Shown here piece by piece: positions 12,195 to 25,945 of a stretch of 64,000 bases of DNA (the first letter of the stretch is position 1; each line of letters begins with the position of its first letter). This DNA comes from Ophiodon elongatus (lineage: Eukaryota > Chordata > Actinopteri > Perciformes > Hexagrammidae). The notes below the pieces were generated by a model. The model was not told where the DNA came from and did not search any database. It saw only the letters and a program-made list of their open reading frames with translations. The DNA lies in contig JACSYO010001618.1 of assembly GCA_016806645.1 (NCBI GenBank), positions 268,501-332,500 on the forward strand, given 5' to 3'. The position numbers and the translations under genes are program-made.

Positions 12195-13734
12195 GCTGCT
12201 TATCTTCCTTTTCCTCTACCTTATCCATCTTTCTCTCCCTCTCTAACCTCCTCGTCTGTCTCTTTCTGTGGCCTGTATGCTGATGTTTTGCTGCGCTGGA
12301 CAGAAAAGTGAGGCTTCACACTCTGTAAAACCTAGTCTAGTCAGCATGCTGAATGCTAAGATTTTATATTTCTGATTAGAGAAGGACCACGCGTCGCATT
12401 CATCGCAGATGATAGAGCCAGCTGCCCTTGAGAGAGAGAGAGTCCAGACGCTCTCAGCAAACTTCAATGATCCCCTCAAGTGCTCTCTGTAAAAACAGTT
12501 GCATGATATACTGTCACTCATTTACCACGCACTTTCTTTGAGGGCATTTTTTCTTTTGAGAAGAGTCGGCGTGCTCTTGTCCTCTACAGGGATATATTGA
12601 AGAGATCGGCAGAGTGATTCCAGCAATCAAGGTTATCTTCCCTCTGTGTCCTTTTCAGCTTACTCTCTGCTCACCTCACAGCTTATCATCCCATTTAGTT
12701 TCATCCACTCACCAGAACAGAAAGATCCAATCTGAATAACACACAGACCTCCAAGTTTACATAAATATTTGCATATCATCCCTCATTATTTGCTTTATCC
12801 TGTAATATTAGCAACGTGACCTCAACGCTTTGCAAATATCAACAAAGAAATATCTGATTCAGACCACAGCGCTCTGCATACCTTCTTTACTGTAAAATAC
12901 AAACATACCCAGCGATGACGGGCCGCAAGGCACTCTGGGACTTTCATGCTCAAATGTCAGAGCGTTTCATCCTGATTGATGATGACTCACTCCCCTCGCT
13001 CTTAGTTTGCATGAAAGAACAGCACCAATTAATGACCAAACCTCCTCACGTGGTCAACAGTAAGAAAACAACCATTACATATCAAATGTTACACACACAC
13101 ACAAACAGTGCATACACAAACATGCATACACAAACATACAGATATTTATGTTGGAATACATTTAAGGCTACATTTTATCACCCCCAGAGAATTCCCCTCC
13201 ATCCTACGAATATAGTAAAGTGGCTGCATGTGGAAACAGAGCAAGACTCAGCACTCATTGACATGCTCTACTAAAGGCCTAATAGCCCCTGGGTAATGGC
13301 CTCTTTGGTCTTCAGGAAATCCTCCCTCATGCATACATCAAAGCTGGGATTGAGAAGGATAGAGAGTGGGAAATAGAGGGGAGGAAAGAGACATCAGTGC
13401 CACACAGGGTGAGGAGAGAGGTGGTGAAGTTAACACACTAAAGTAAGCTCTCGTACAAGTTCATTTTTGTTTCTGAATGTTGTGGCAAGGTCAATTGATG
13501 GTTTATATTTAAGGTTTGCATCAGCATGGTACACCAATGCTATCACTCTTCAAAAGGGGCTGGGAATCAAACCTCAGTAAGTTTTTACTACTGACTTAAT
13601 TTGTCCATAGCCTGGTCAGATTTGTAGTCTTGTTGTCTTATTATTTGTTCAGATATTTACTGAAATAAATCAAGAAAATGTCCAAAAATAAATTTAAATA
13701 GTATCCCTTTTTTTACCCCTGGATTATCGGAGCT

Positions 13735-14010
13735 AAAAGGATGTCAATTAACCGATTTTTCTACAAGAAATGTATGTGAATTTATGTTAAATTTGTTGCT
13801 TCCAGATTCTGAAATGTGAAGATGTTCTGTGTTTCTTTGTCATAGCAGCCTGAATATCCTTGTTTTCTACTGTTGGCCACACAAAACATTTAAATGTGAT
13901 CAGGATCTGAAAAACCGTAATGGACAATTACACTATTCTGACATTTTATTGAGAAAACAATAACTTGAATAATTAGTTAGTAAAAAAATAGTCATTAATT
14001 TCAGTTTTTT
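13735..14010 (+). repeat. Dispersed repeat family A, copy 2
   Basis: Diverged copy with the same ordered blocks: GCTTCCAGATTCTGAAATGT, TTTCTACTGTTGGCCACACA and ACATTTTATTGAGAAAACAA, ending in TTAGTTAGT-type sequence. Same orientation as the copy at 1.8 kb. Confidence 0.6.
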
Positions 14011-15534
14011 CCATGATGTAAAGTTAGACGTCTTCATCCTCAATCCACTCCTCTATTTCTCTGTCTGTCTTTTTCTTCCACTCTGTGTTCATCTCTCTTC
14101 TTCTCTCTCTGTCTGTCTCCTTTTTCTCTCTCATTGCTGACACACAGCATCCGAGAGTTGTCAGCCAGCTGCTATTACAGGAAACCTGTTCCATCGCCCC
14201 ACAACACCCCCCCGCCTCTTCACACTGTCCATGAGCCATCTGCTTAGTCTGCATATTGCAGATCTGTCAATGCTATCTAATTATAATTCACACAAAGGTG
14301 TTCCTTGTGACCCTGTCTGTGTTTGCAAAAGTTTTGTCTCGCTCCATATGTTTGGTACACAGAAGGCACCTGTCTGTATGTAGCTATGTACGCATCTATC
14401 TATCACCTATCTATCTATATGTGGTCTCTCTCCTGTGAGTAAATACAGCAGAGCCTTGGTCAACCACATTCAGAGAAAGCTGTGACCTCTACATGTCCTA
14501 CACCATGCAGCAGAGCATGTGAATTCTGCCCTTTGCAATGATTTTCAACTCATCCCCCAGTTAAGGCGAGACTCAGTAAGCCTCTTTTTCAAATGCTTTT
14601 GTACGGTAGCAATCACATTGCTTCAAACACGAGATGGAATAAAGCGATCTGGAATTGATTGAATTTAGGTCAAAAAGAAGCAGAAGTAACTTCAAGCTGC
14701 TCCACTGTGGCATGCAAACGTTAAAAAAAATAGGCCTTCACTACATTTGCAGTGAGTGAAGGATTAGGTGTCGCCATATAGAGCATATTAAACAGTGTCA
14801 GTGTTAAAGAGGCAAAACTAACAGGCCTGTGGTGCCTTTCGTGGCTTGATAAGGCGAGTGGGTGGTCCTGTCTGAACGTGGTCTACTCCTCTTCTCTTGT
14901 CACTGTGGAGTGAGAAGTGCAGAGTCGCTTGCCCGCCCTGCCGTCACATTAAAGCGCATCTTAATTGGCATTAAAACTGGTGATAAGGGCTTAATGAAGG
15001 AATTAATAGATAACACACATTCTGGAGCTTATTCTCCACAGTCACACTCTGACAGACACATAAACACACAGCTGTACTCAAACTGGCAGATTTTACAACC
15101 ACCGACAGAGTGAGCAAGAATTCCTGGTGAAATAGGTGGCCTGCAGCGAGAGGAAGGGCCAAGAGTGAAAGCCTCTAATACATCACATCACCTTGCATGA
15201 CAACAGCTAACCTTCTCCGGCTGTGCAGCTGGAGCATTTAGCTTGTATACTGCCATCACTCTGGGCTGTTAAATTATAGGGATTACCTTTTAAGGTAAAC
15301 ACTGCATAAAAAAGGATATTGACTTATATGTAGAGAGTATATATGGTTTATTTATTTATACGTTGTTTATTTCGATAGGGCTAAGTACATAGAATGGATC
15401 ACTCACATGTCAGAGCATTTATAAACCCTCAACTAGTCTGCAACACTTTACTCTAGATGGGCCTTATTACAAATACACACAATGCAATAGGAAAACATTA
15501 TATGATAACAATACATAACAAAAACAACTGATGA

Positions 15535-15665
15535 TTCGTCATAGAATTGATTAATTAATCTTTGGGTTTGGAATGTTGGTCTCGCAAAACAAGCAGTTAA
15601 AGGACATCATCTTAAGCTTTACAGTAATTTAAATTGACAATGGCAATGATTAGTTGTAGTCCTAA
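15535..15665 (+). repeat. Dispersed repeat family A, truncated copy
   Basis: Contains GATTAATTAATCTTTGGGTT and GGAATGTTGGTCTCGCAAAA, matching the middle of the other copies; the 5' part is missing or too diverged to see. Confidence 0.5.
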
Positions 15666-16449
15666 AATAAAATACCACATAATACTGTTTAAACTTGAGT
15701 TTACATGTATCCCATTCATGATCCATTTGGTTCAACTTGTGGTCACTGATCATAATTATTAGTGATGTGGTCTGTGTACAGCATTTGTCATGAGTTTTTA
15801 AATACTGTTCAATTTAAAGCGTAATTTAAGAGTAATTGATGCACTTGAGGGACATAAGAGCTTCAAAACAAGCAAACAGACATATTATTGTTTTACTAAA
15901 TTGTTCCGGCTAACGTTACTTAAACATCAAGCAACCACCTGCAACAACCTGGTATGGAACCTGGAATAGCTTGTTGAACGCCTGGTTCAGTGCTTGACCA
16001 ATCAGGATCCTCGTAGGCGGGACGTTCATCACGCTCCAAAGCGCTCCGTTCAGGCCCCAAATCCAATCGTGTCGCCTTCTTATATACAGACTATGTGTGT
16101 CACCCGTCTGATTCTTTTACATTTGAAGAGTGTTAGGCAAACTAGTTTACATGAAAAAGACCAAAGTCTCGACCAAGTATTTAGAGCTCAAATCAAACAC
16201 TGTCAGAAATAAGATTGACGACATAGACAATTGCAGAGAGCTAATAACATTTCACATCACTATCAATACCAGTTTTTAATGCCATGGGAGACCAGTATTT
16301 ACAATATGCTAAAAAAGATGGTCCTGCAAAATTATACTGCATGGGCACACAAAGGAACTGTTACATTCGAATGGTGTTTTTGTTAAACCATGCCATGTAC
16401 AGCTGTAAAACTGAAGATGAATTAATTGTCTAGCACTTATATATTGACG

Positions 16450-16800
16450 AGGGTTGCAACAGAGAATAATTTGTATTGACTAATCTGTTGACTGTTTTTT
16501 AAATTAGTCTATTAATCATTTAGTTGATAAAATGCCATAAAATTGTAAAAAATGTCCATTGTAATTTCCCAGAGCTCAAGGTGACCTCTTTAGATTGTTT
16601 GTTTAATCTGGCCAACAGTCTAAAAGACAAATATATTCAATTTGCATTAAAATACATCTGAGAAAAGCAGAACCACCACCAAAGCTGGAACCACTGAATT
16701 TGTCAATTTTGTTTGATAAATGATGAATTATGGATTATCAAGGTTGTTGTTGATTACTTTTCAGTCAATCAGTTTATCGACTGATTGTTGACACTACAGC
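16450..16800 (-). repeat. Dispersed repeat family A, inverted copy
   Basis: On the minus strand the blocks appear in order: AATCAGTCGATAAACTGATT, TGGTTCCAGCTTTGGTGGTG, GACTGTTGGCCAGATTAAAC, then ATTTTATGGCATTTTATCAA and a GCAACCCTC terminus. A near full-length copy. Confidence 0.65.
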
Positions 16801-17346
16801 GCTGTTGGAGCACAGTCCTATATCTTAGAGAATCATTGAATACATCAGCTTCTTGGAAGGAAAGAGTATCAACCTGGAGCTGGCTCATGCTTGTGTAATT
16901 TTTACTGTACAGCCTAATCAAAAAATGCAGGTTGTATTTCCTTTATGCACGGCTCTCCATGATCCAAATGGCACTTATTCCTCACAGCACAACACAATGA
17001 AAAAAACAAAACACTACACACAACAAAACTAACCAACCAGGTGAGACAGAGAGCTGGTTCCTATTGGGGATGCTACTTCTTCCTAATGAAGCCAGCAGTG
17101 TCTTGCCTTATTAAAGCTAATGGTTTATTTAGGTAGCTATTTCATCCTGGGCTTAGACACGTACATATATCGTTATCGTTATAAGTATTATTATTACATC
17201 ACTTCCAGCATGTAGAGATAAAGAGCATTATATCAATGCAGCCCAATCATATTCTCTATAATATACAATGAAAATTAGTGTGCAAACATAACAAATATTT
17301 GCACAAATGATTGTTGTTTTTGTTCGGGCAGATAAGTGTATATCTA

Positions 17347-17349
<3 letters not shown>

Positions 17350-17393
<44 letters not shown>

Positions 17394-17410
17394 GTGTGTG
17401 TGTGTGTGTT
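17350..17410. repeat. (GT)n microsatellite
   Basis: GT run of about 60 bases with one GC interruption; another lies 170 bases further on. Confidence 0.95.
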
Positions 17411-17576
17411 TTCTCTAGCTCCTCCTGAGCCGCAGGTTTGGGCTATTTTCCCAGAAATGTGTTAGACAGACAGAGGGAGGCAGATGCTTTCCTGTCCTCC
17501 CAGAGGAGACTGCAACACATGTGGAGAGTGGCTGGGCTGGTCATATTAAACACACCATGTGCACCCTGCATGTGAC

Positions 17577-17592
17577 TGTGTGTGTGTGTGTG

Positions 17593-17676
<84 letters not shown>
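17577..17676. repeat. (GT)n microsatellite, long
   Basis: GT run of about 100 bases with one GC interruption. It produces spurious Cys-Val and His-Thr open frames on both strands. Confidence 0.95.
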
Positions 17677-17679
<3 letters not shown>

Positions 17680-19592
17680 GCAAAAGTATGGCCCACAAAC
17701 AAGCATGGAGTGAGACATCTAGTGGCAAATGCACAGTACTTCAATAACAATGATAGAAATCAGCCTTACAAACTGTGACTTATTGTATTTTTAAACAATG
17801 AAAACAAAACTTTATTTAATCTGTGATCTGCCAGATACAATTGTTATGGTGGTGGTGAGGGGGGGGGAATTTATCATTTGCTCTCCGGCTTGTGTGTATT
17901 CGCAGTTACAGTACGCTTGTGTGTGCGTCTGTGCATGTCTGTGTGTTTGTATGATTGTGGATATTGCTGCAGTACGATACCATCTTTCCTGCTGTCATAA
18001 CAATAGATCTTGCAGTTGATGGTGATGTATCATCTGTCAAACTATCAGTGCCAGGACATGGTCCGCTGGTCCAATGAGGCTGCAGACATGATTCACCGCA
18101 GTTTTTATGGTGGGTGTCTTCATTCACCTGTGAAGCTGCCTTTGGACTGCTGGGATGTCTGCCTTCGCCGGCCTCTACAGGATGTTGTATTAGCCTTGCA
18201 CCACTAAGCGCTGATTATTTATACAGGGGATATTCAGGGTGTATGAGCGGCATGGTAAAGCTTATCTCAATTAATCTAATGGCTCAGTAATCAAGACATC
18301 TGCACACAAGTAAACAGGCCTGTGCAATCCCTCCACGGTTATTAGTCGCAAATCATCAGGCTTTTACATTTTGGATCAACGTCAAAGTCTGGTTCATTTG
18401 CTCAATACTGCAAAATCCAATATTCAGTAAGCCAACACTTACTGCATGGTGTGTACACCATAACTAGAACAGTCGCAAGTTATCAGTTGTATACTATCTA
18501 ATGTGGAGAAGAAGCATTTACTAATACATTCCCTGTAAACTGAACAGTGAAATAAAGTAAACCTGAAACATTTTACTGTTGCTTTGAAGGAGCAGTGAGA
18601 TTTAGGGGAGGTATATTGGCAGAAATGGAATAAAATATTCATTATTAAAGGAAGTTTTTGCTTTTGTTACAGGTCTGGAGGCGATCTACTGTAGATGTGA
18701 AAAAAGTTGTATAAAGCCTTTTGTGACTCCAGAAGGAGCTGCAGACAATTTGATAAATTGCCTCAAGTGATGCCACTTGAGTAAGTGTCGATTGGGGCTG
18801 AAGACTACAAATTAAAAAAAAATCTGGTGTTGTGTGGTTAGAAAGACGTGAGCTCACCAGATCTCTGCAGCTCCTCATCTCAGCGTGAAGCTCCATTAGC
18901 CGTGACTTGGGTAACACACATGATTTCCCACCAAAGCGTCACTATGAATCTTGCTGCTATTCTTGGAAAGACTCACATTGCGAAGCATTCAAGCACTACG
19001 ATTAGCCAGGCGTCGATGATCGAGTGAAGTGTAGGTAACGGGATTTGTTCAGGCCTTATGCACTGACCGATGGGCTATCCTGACCTTAACCTCTCAAGGT
19101 CAATACCTAACCTCAACCAGCTGTGGGGTTCATTATTACGCCAGCTGAGTTGCATTAAGGGTAATGTGGGCCTCAGGTTTGGACAAAGAAGAATGTCTGG
19201 ACCAAACTGATATCAAAATAAAGATGATATTTCTATTTCTGCTGTGTCAATCTTGCAACTTTTCTTTTAACTGTCCATCATGAGTCTGGCAGTTTTATTG
19301 TAGGCTAGTGCAAAGACAAATCGGTGGAGTAAACCTGCAATTAATTAGTTTTATTTTCCACCAAAGCTGAAGCTCGACATGCTTTTAATACCTGTCCCTG
19401 TACACACATGCATGGGCAGCAAGGTTACAACAGAGATAAACAGGTTTTATGATGCATGCTTTGCCTGTTTGAGCCTCTTCGTGAATCTCCAGCCTCTTTG
19501 TGGCTACTAAACCGGGAGGCGGGACCTGCACATGGAGTAGCAGATAGGAGATTAAGGACTGAATCAGAAAAGCAGATTAATGGGCCTGTGTT

Positions 19593-19596
<4 letters not shown>

Positions 19597-19649
<53 letters not shown>
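19597..19649. repeat. (GT)n microsatellite
   Basis: GT run of about 53 bases. Confidence 0.95.
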
Positions 19650-19651
<2 letters not shown>

Positions 19652-21137
19652 GTTTGTGTGTGTGTTTTTGTTTTTTGTATGTGCGTGTGCTCTTTACCCC
19701 TACAAATCATCTAATTGAACAAATATGTCTATGCACTTTGCTAGCAGCATTATCTCAGTTAGTGATTGAATACACACACAAGAGACCACTTCTCGACCAC
19801 AAGAGTCACACACATCACACAATCCCCCAAAATGTCACTCTAAAGCTCAGTAAGCAGATGTAGAATAATCCCCAGGTCCGGGCTATGATCCCGCAGATAG
19901 TTTCAATCATTGCAAAAACGATGTCAAAGGTGATTGTTGAGGGCATTAACATGTCATCCCTCACCGTACGGCTCCTGGGTGCCTCAATCCTCCCCTCACA
20001 CTCAGAATTTGTGTACCGCCAACGTCGTATCGCAGACCAGCCTCTGTAATCATCTCAAAGTGATCAGCAGAGATAACATCAAGGAAGGCTCGCTCTGCAG
20101 GACGGCACTAACAACAAGTTTGCCACTGAAATTGGGTGATAGAGCATAAACAAAGGCACACCTCAAACTCAAATCCTTCCTCGGATGTTATGATAATTCA
20201 GTTCAAGTCCATTGAACAAGAATAATGATTGTGGAAGAGTGCTTATCAAAAGCTCCTGTGTCTAGGCCACCTGAAGCATGTCTTGTGTTACAGTGAACGC
20301 AGAAACTCCAGCCTCACAAGAGTCCTTTGCCCTGCCATTGACTGTGCATGTAATTATGATGATGGAGTAATACAAGACTGTATAGATTGTCCTTAAAGAT
20401 ACAATTCCTATTTTTAACTCGTTTTATGTAGTTTATTTTATTTCTTCATTTGTAAATTCTGACAATATACTCAGTTAAGTCATTGTTGAGATTTTATAAC
20501 AATCAATAAACCTTTAGCTATATAACACAAGTCATACATCAAATGCAACTTCATATGCTGAACATAAAAAAAATGGCAAGTTTAATTAATAATCTTTCTT
20601 TTTTTTAAATGAATACATACATTTCAATGAGTAAAGTATATTATGATAAAACTAGTAATTACATAAAAACAGGCTAAAAAGGTGTGTTTCAAGTTTTCTT
20701 TTAAATATATCTACACCCTTTTCCCCTCAGATCCTCCAGCTGTTCTACAGGCTGGCAGTGGCTAAAAGCGGTCTCACTTAGACCAGATCCTGGAAACAGG
20801 ATTTGTAAACTGATAAAAAAATCTTAAAATCAATTCTAAAACAAACTTATGTAACATGGTGGCTTTACAACAAAATGCAATATAGGGCAAAGAAGCCAAC
20901 AGCTTAACATGATTATCTGTTGCACTTTGTTTGGAGGTTAAACCAAAATTGTAGTAATAATCCCTATTGCAAAGGAAACTTGTTTGTGTGCACAACTGCA
21001 AAATCGGTTCAAGCTGAACCAGGGGAGGGGGTCAGTCGGAGGATACTTGAGTAAACCGTTTGAGTGATCATTTCACAGTTTTATCTTCGTCCTCTCCTCT
21101 GAATTAGTAGTATGTTGATATTACCAACAGGAATGAT

Positions 21138-22580
21138 AGGCAAGGCAAGGCAAGGCAAGTTTATCTGTACAGCATATTTCAACAACAAGGCAATTCAAAG
21201 TGCTTCACATAAAACCATTAAAAGCATCAAAACATAATGCAAAAGAAAAGAAGATTTAAAAACAATTAAGAGCATTCATTTAAACATTAAAAACAGTCAG
21301 TAAAACATTAAAACGCAAAAGAAATTGAATAAAAGTTGCAATGTAGTTTAAGAAATTAAATAAAGTAGTGAAATGCAGACATTTATTAATATCCTTGAAT
21401 CTGATTCAATTAAAGGCAACAGCAATCTGGATTTAAAGGAGTTCTCCTTTAGCATCTCAGGATGGTTCATAAAGCAGCAGCAGATCATTTCTGATCTGCT
21501 GCTGCTTAATGGTTTAGGATTTAAGCCCTAAACCATTCAGTGCTTTATAAACCAACAGCAGGATTTTAAAGTCAATTCTTTGTTGGACAGGAAGCCAGTG
21601 CAAAGACCTCAGAACTGGAGTGATGTGATCCACTTTCTTGGTCTTAGTGAGGACTCGAGCAGCAGCTTTCTGACTGACTTTTTACAGAGACCTGTAAACA
21701 TACCGTTACAGTAGTGGAGTCTACTGAAGATAAATGCATGGACGTTTTTCCAAATCCTGTTGAAACATAAATCCTCTAATCCTTGATATATTCTTCAGGT
21801 GATAGTCGGCTGATTTTGTAATTATCTTGATATGGCTGTTCAGGTTGAGGTCTGAATCCATAACTACATCTATATTTCTGGCTTAGTTTGTGGTTTTTAA
21901 CATCAGTGATTGAAGCTCAGCGCTGACTTTCAATCGTTCGTCCTTGATACCAAAAACAATTACTTCTGTTTTATCTTTATCTGATTGAAGAAAATTCTGG
22001 CACATCCAGTTGTTGATTTGTTCAATGTATTTACTCAGCCCTTGTATGGTGATTATAGTCCCCTGGTGATATAGTTATGTAGATTTGTGTGTTGTCTGCA
22101 TAATTATGATAACACACTTTGTTGTTTTCCATAATCTGAGCCATGTAGATGTTGAACAGAAGAGGCCCCAGTATTGAACCTTGGGGAACGCCACATGTCA
22201 CCCTAGTCAGCTCTGATGTGTAATTAGCTACAGACACAAAGTATTCTTGGTCCTTCAAGTATGATTCAAACCAGATAAGTGCTGCGCCAGAGAGTCCTAC
22301 CCAGACTTTTAGTCTGTCTAGTAGTATGTCATGATTGACCGTGTCGAACGCAGCACTGAGATCCAGTAATACTAAGACTGAAATTCTGCCACTGTGTGTG
22401 TTTGAGTGGGTGTCGTTGAAAACCTTAACAAGAGCAGTTTCAGTATTGTGGTGCTGTCGAAAGCCGGACTGGAAGACATCAAAACAGTTATTTACAGCCC
22501 AAAAGTTTTTCAATTATTTTACTTAAAAATGGGAGGTTCGATATTGGCCTATAATTTTTCATTATTGCGGGGTCTAAACT
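21138..22580 (-). mobile_element. L2-clade non-LTR retrotransposon fragment (3' half of ORF2)
   Basis: The minus strand carries a reverse-transcriptase open frame (22513-22031) with diagnostic blocks FQSGFRQHHNTETALVKV, LLDLSAAFDTVNHDILLDRL, GVPQGSILGPLLFNIYM and NYADNTQIYI. The last is the YADD active-site box with the second Asp changed to Asn. The frame is then broken by a shift, but homologous coding sequence continues (NWMCQNFLQ, VIVFG, then DFKILLLVYKAL near 21560) to a 3' end at 21138 made of repeated GCCTT units, the usual tail of fish L2 elements. Upstream, NYRPISNLPFLSKIIEKLL is readable in another frame at about 22500-22560. It is 5'-truncated and inactive. Family assignment is from remembered L2/Maui-type sequences. 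Confidence 0.88.
21472..21537. repeat. Two adjacent hairpins in the L2 fragment
   Basis: A perfect 16-bp inverted repeat (21472-21487 with 21492-21507, four-base loop) is followed directly by an 11-bp inverted repeat (21508-21518 with 21527-21537, eight-base loop). Both are read directly from the sequence. Confidence 0.85.
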
Positions 22581-25384
22581 AGCTTTCTAGGGCTTGTGAG
22601 AAGACACCTGAGAGAAGGGATGTGTTTATAATTTGTAAAAGATCAGTGGTCATGCAGTGTGAAATATTTTTTAAAAAGTGTGTTGGTAGAATATCCAAGC
22701 AGCTTAGTTATGATAGGCATAACTAAGACAACAAGACTCTGGTAGTATGAAAATGTAACTTTCCTTTTCCTCCAGTGATTTTTTTTTTTGTATCGTGATT
22801 TAAAAAAAAACTATTTAGTGACAGATTATGAAGAGAATGGTCAAAATTGAAGGCCGAGATATCTTGGCTTTTAGTGCTACGGATCAAGCTCCAAAAACAT
22901 TGGATCCATACGTTTCCCATAATTCTTCTTGATAGCGTCTTTCATAATATATTATATTCAGGGTAATTTTTTCGAAGTTTGGTAAGGTCTATCCAGAGCA
23001 ACCGAGACATTTTCCAACTGTTTTCATAAAAATTATGAACTGAGAGTGTGAAAATGGTGGAGTGTCCCTTTAAGTGGTGGAGTGGTGCAGAAATAGAATG
23101 GCATAGTATCATAATTACAGTTTACTTCCCACAAAACAAAACTTCAAAGACGTGATAAAATTGGAATAGATTCATAGTTTAAACATCCATTACTCTGACA
23201 AATAACATACAGAGAGAACAATTAACTCAGTGCTCAGCAAGTGCAACCAGGAAGTAATTCTTCCTTTAATTTAAATAAACACCGGACCTGAGAGCTGAGG
23301 TTAGGAGTCATTAATCCACTCTCAAGCTCTCTACATGTCACCAGAGTATAGACACTGTTGTCAGGGTGCTTTTCTTAAATGTGAGGCTTTCCATCTGTGT
23401 TTCTGAGCTTGTGCTTTTGCTACAGTAAGTGAGGCTGATTTTATTCCTCGACTGTAGATCACTGTGAATAACGGAGAATATCTGTCCTGCTGTCAAATCT
23501 GGCAGACGGATGAACAGGATGTGGACACCGACCGGTGCTGACTGCACTGAAGATAAAGGGAAGAAAACAGCAGGATTTATAATAGGATGAGAATTAACCA
23601 GCTTGTTTTGAAATGCTGTGTCATTTTTAGAGGAGATGGGGGCATTGATTTCAGGTTGGACAAGAGGATACAGGGAGTGAATTGATCACCATAACATCTC
23701 TCGCCATATATGGAAACAAGGTTGGCAGTTTATACTTGCAAATATTATGTTAAATACATTGAAACAGAAATGTCTACATCTGCATGCGGACGTGTTTACA
23801 AATATATCCCTACCCAGAAAATGAGCTAAAATGAAGAGACACTCATACGTTTTCCATCTGCTTTGTCCTTGACTTGTCCCAGGAAAAGAGAAGAGATTTC
23901 CCCTATTTGTTACTCCACAGACAGCAACTGGCTGTGACTATAGCAGAATTTAAAACAGTAAATAAGGAGGTAATGGGCTTTGAGCCTACTGTCATCTCCA
24001 GTCTAGCTCTGGCTATCACCCAGGATATTAGCAGATAAATCTGAATGGCTTCCATCTGAGGCAGTGCACAATGGTTATTGATCAGACAACTCGGAGCAGA
24101 GCGGGGGGAGAGGAGCAGAGTTTATTAATTAGGGATTGACAGCCAATTCCCTCTTCTTATTCACAGACGGACAGCTCAGGAATCCTGATGAGCTGTGCCC
24201 TCTATGCATTTGTCAACGCCGAGCGCCACACTGCAAACACAATAACACTGCACCGCTACGAGAATACAAAGAGGGAATTGGGCCGATGACCCTGCTCAGT
24301 GCTCATACGCTGTAAACCTGGGCACAATGAGAGATCAGCTGGCTATTCAGGTGTAAAATGACCAACCAACCCCATGCTCAAATCTTCATTTCCTTAGCCT
24401 TAAGTGGAATGTTAGCATAAAGTTATCACTTTCGGTTTCGAGATGTCAAGATTTTGAATTTACTTGTAGACAAGTTACTCGTGGGATTTTTTTTTTGTCA
24501 AAACACGTTTTGGATTTTTTTTCATTTATTTCCACCTTTCTATGCATTCTCAATGCCTTTCCCTTTCTCTGTTCTGATGGCTATATGAATGTCTTAATGG
24601 CTGTTCCCCAGCAGCTCTGCGTCTCCTCTCTAAACTTGGCTCTAATAGGATACAGGGCTTTTCCACTGATTGGGTTGCTAGAGAATAAAATTGGCTCTTA
24701 ACTGTACCTCAGTGCTGAGCGGCACCCTAATCCAGCCACCCCGGGCTGCCGGGCTCCGTTGTTCTCCCTCAGCTCTCCCGTATGCTCCGATACGGATCTG
24801 ATCCCCCGCACAATTTCATGCCTGCTTTGCCCTCTTCTCCTGCAGCAAAGCATCAATTACCCTCATAAAGCAAATTCTGCCCCCTTCAGAAACTTCAGCC
24901 AAAACGCGCCACCCCAACCCCCACTCCCATATCTCCACGGTGGCCAAACGGTCACAACTCTGTTTAAACTCTGTGGCACTTTTTAAACGTATATGAGCAC
25001 CAAAAAAATGAATGTTGAAGACTAAAAAAAGGAGCTAAGAACTTCAAGAAATACCCACTATCCACTCAACAAATCTGAAGCACGTCTACAAAGACAAACA
25101 CTTACTCAAGTACCCTTGAGGTAAGGAGATATTTTTTCTTTCTTTCACAAACATAAGAGTGAGTTTCAATTCAGGACTTGGAAACCAGACTGTGCAGCAG
25201 GGTGACTCACTTACTTCCTGACCCTTGACTTCCATCTGTGCAAGGCTAATCCCAGGTTAATGACTTGGCCAAAAGAACATCAGGAGGGGACATAACAGTC
25301 ATCTTAAACACACAGCCACACACACATTCATGAACTGGAGCAAAACCACTGTTAAACACTCACAGTTACCAGTACCTGATCTAG

Positions 25385-25945
25385 AGAGGTGGAAGAGGTA
25401 CCAATATCCTTTACTTAAGTACAAATAAAACAATGTAAAAGCAACTGTTACAAGTATTCCAAATACACGTGTATTTAATACTACAAAATACTAATACAAA
25501 TATAGTATTATCAACAAAATGTTCTCCTATGAAGGATAGTTGACATTATTAGATCGTTAATACTTATGCATCATAGGGTCATGAGATAAATATTTATGTA
25601 GGAAAGGGGAAAAAAACGAAGTTCTGCTGCACAAATTGATATTATCTGACACCAGAAAGGAAACTGTTTGTTTATAAAGGGTCACAGTCCAAACACGGGA
25701 ACAACTGATTTAATCTTTAACAATGCTTTGCAATGCAATGTTTTGTAATGTCATTATGTGTTTCTTAATGTAATATCTTAATCTGAAAAGTTACTACCTC
25801 TGTCACAGATAGTGAAGTAAAAAGTATAATATTTTCCTCTGAAATAGTGGTGTATTGGTATAAAGCAGGATAAGATGCATAAATACTCAAGTAAAGTACA
25901 AGTACTGTACGTAATAACGTTTCTTAACTCTAGTACTTGAGTAAA
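25385..25945 (+). repeat. Dispersed repeat family B (TACTTAAGTAC-type), long copy
   Basis: Starts GAGGTGGAAGAGGTACCAAT, continues CCTTTACTTAAGTACAAATA and ends with AGTACTTGAGTAAATATACT. Recognised as a common teleost repeat with tracts of alternating AAGTA units; related pieces are at 51.8, 56.0 and 63.2 kb. Confidence 0.65.

Larger units (their letters stand above)
9330..21137. other. Intergenic, no gene seen (9.3-21.1 kb)
   Basis: Upstream of cacna2d2. Apart from the microsatellites and family A repeat copies listed separately, it holds non-coding sequence without recognisable exons on either strand. The stretches at about 10.6-12.5 kb and 18.0-18.2 kb are less AT-rich and look less repeat-like, so they are candidates for conserved non-coding sequence, but this cannot be tested here. 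Confidence 0.6.
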
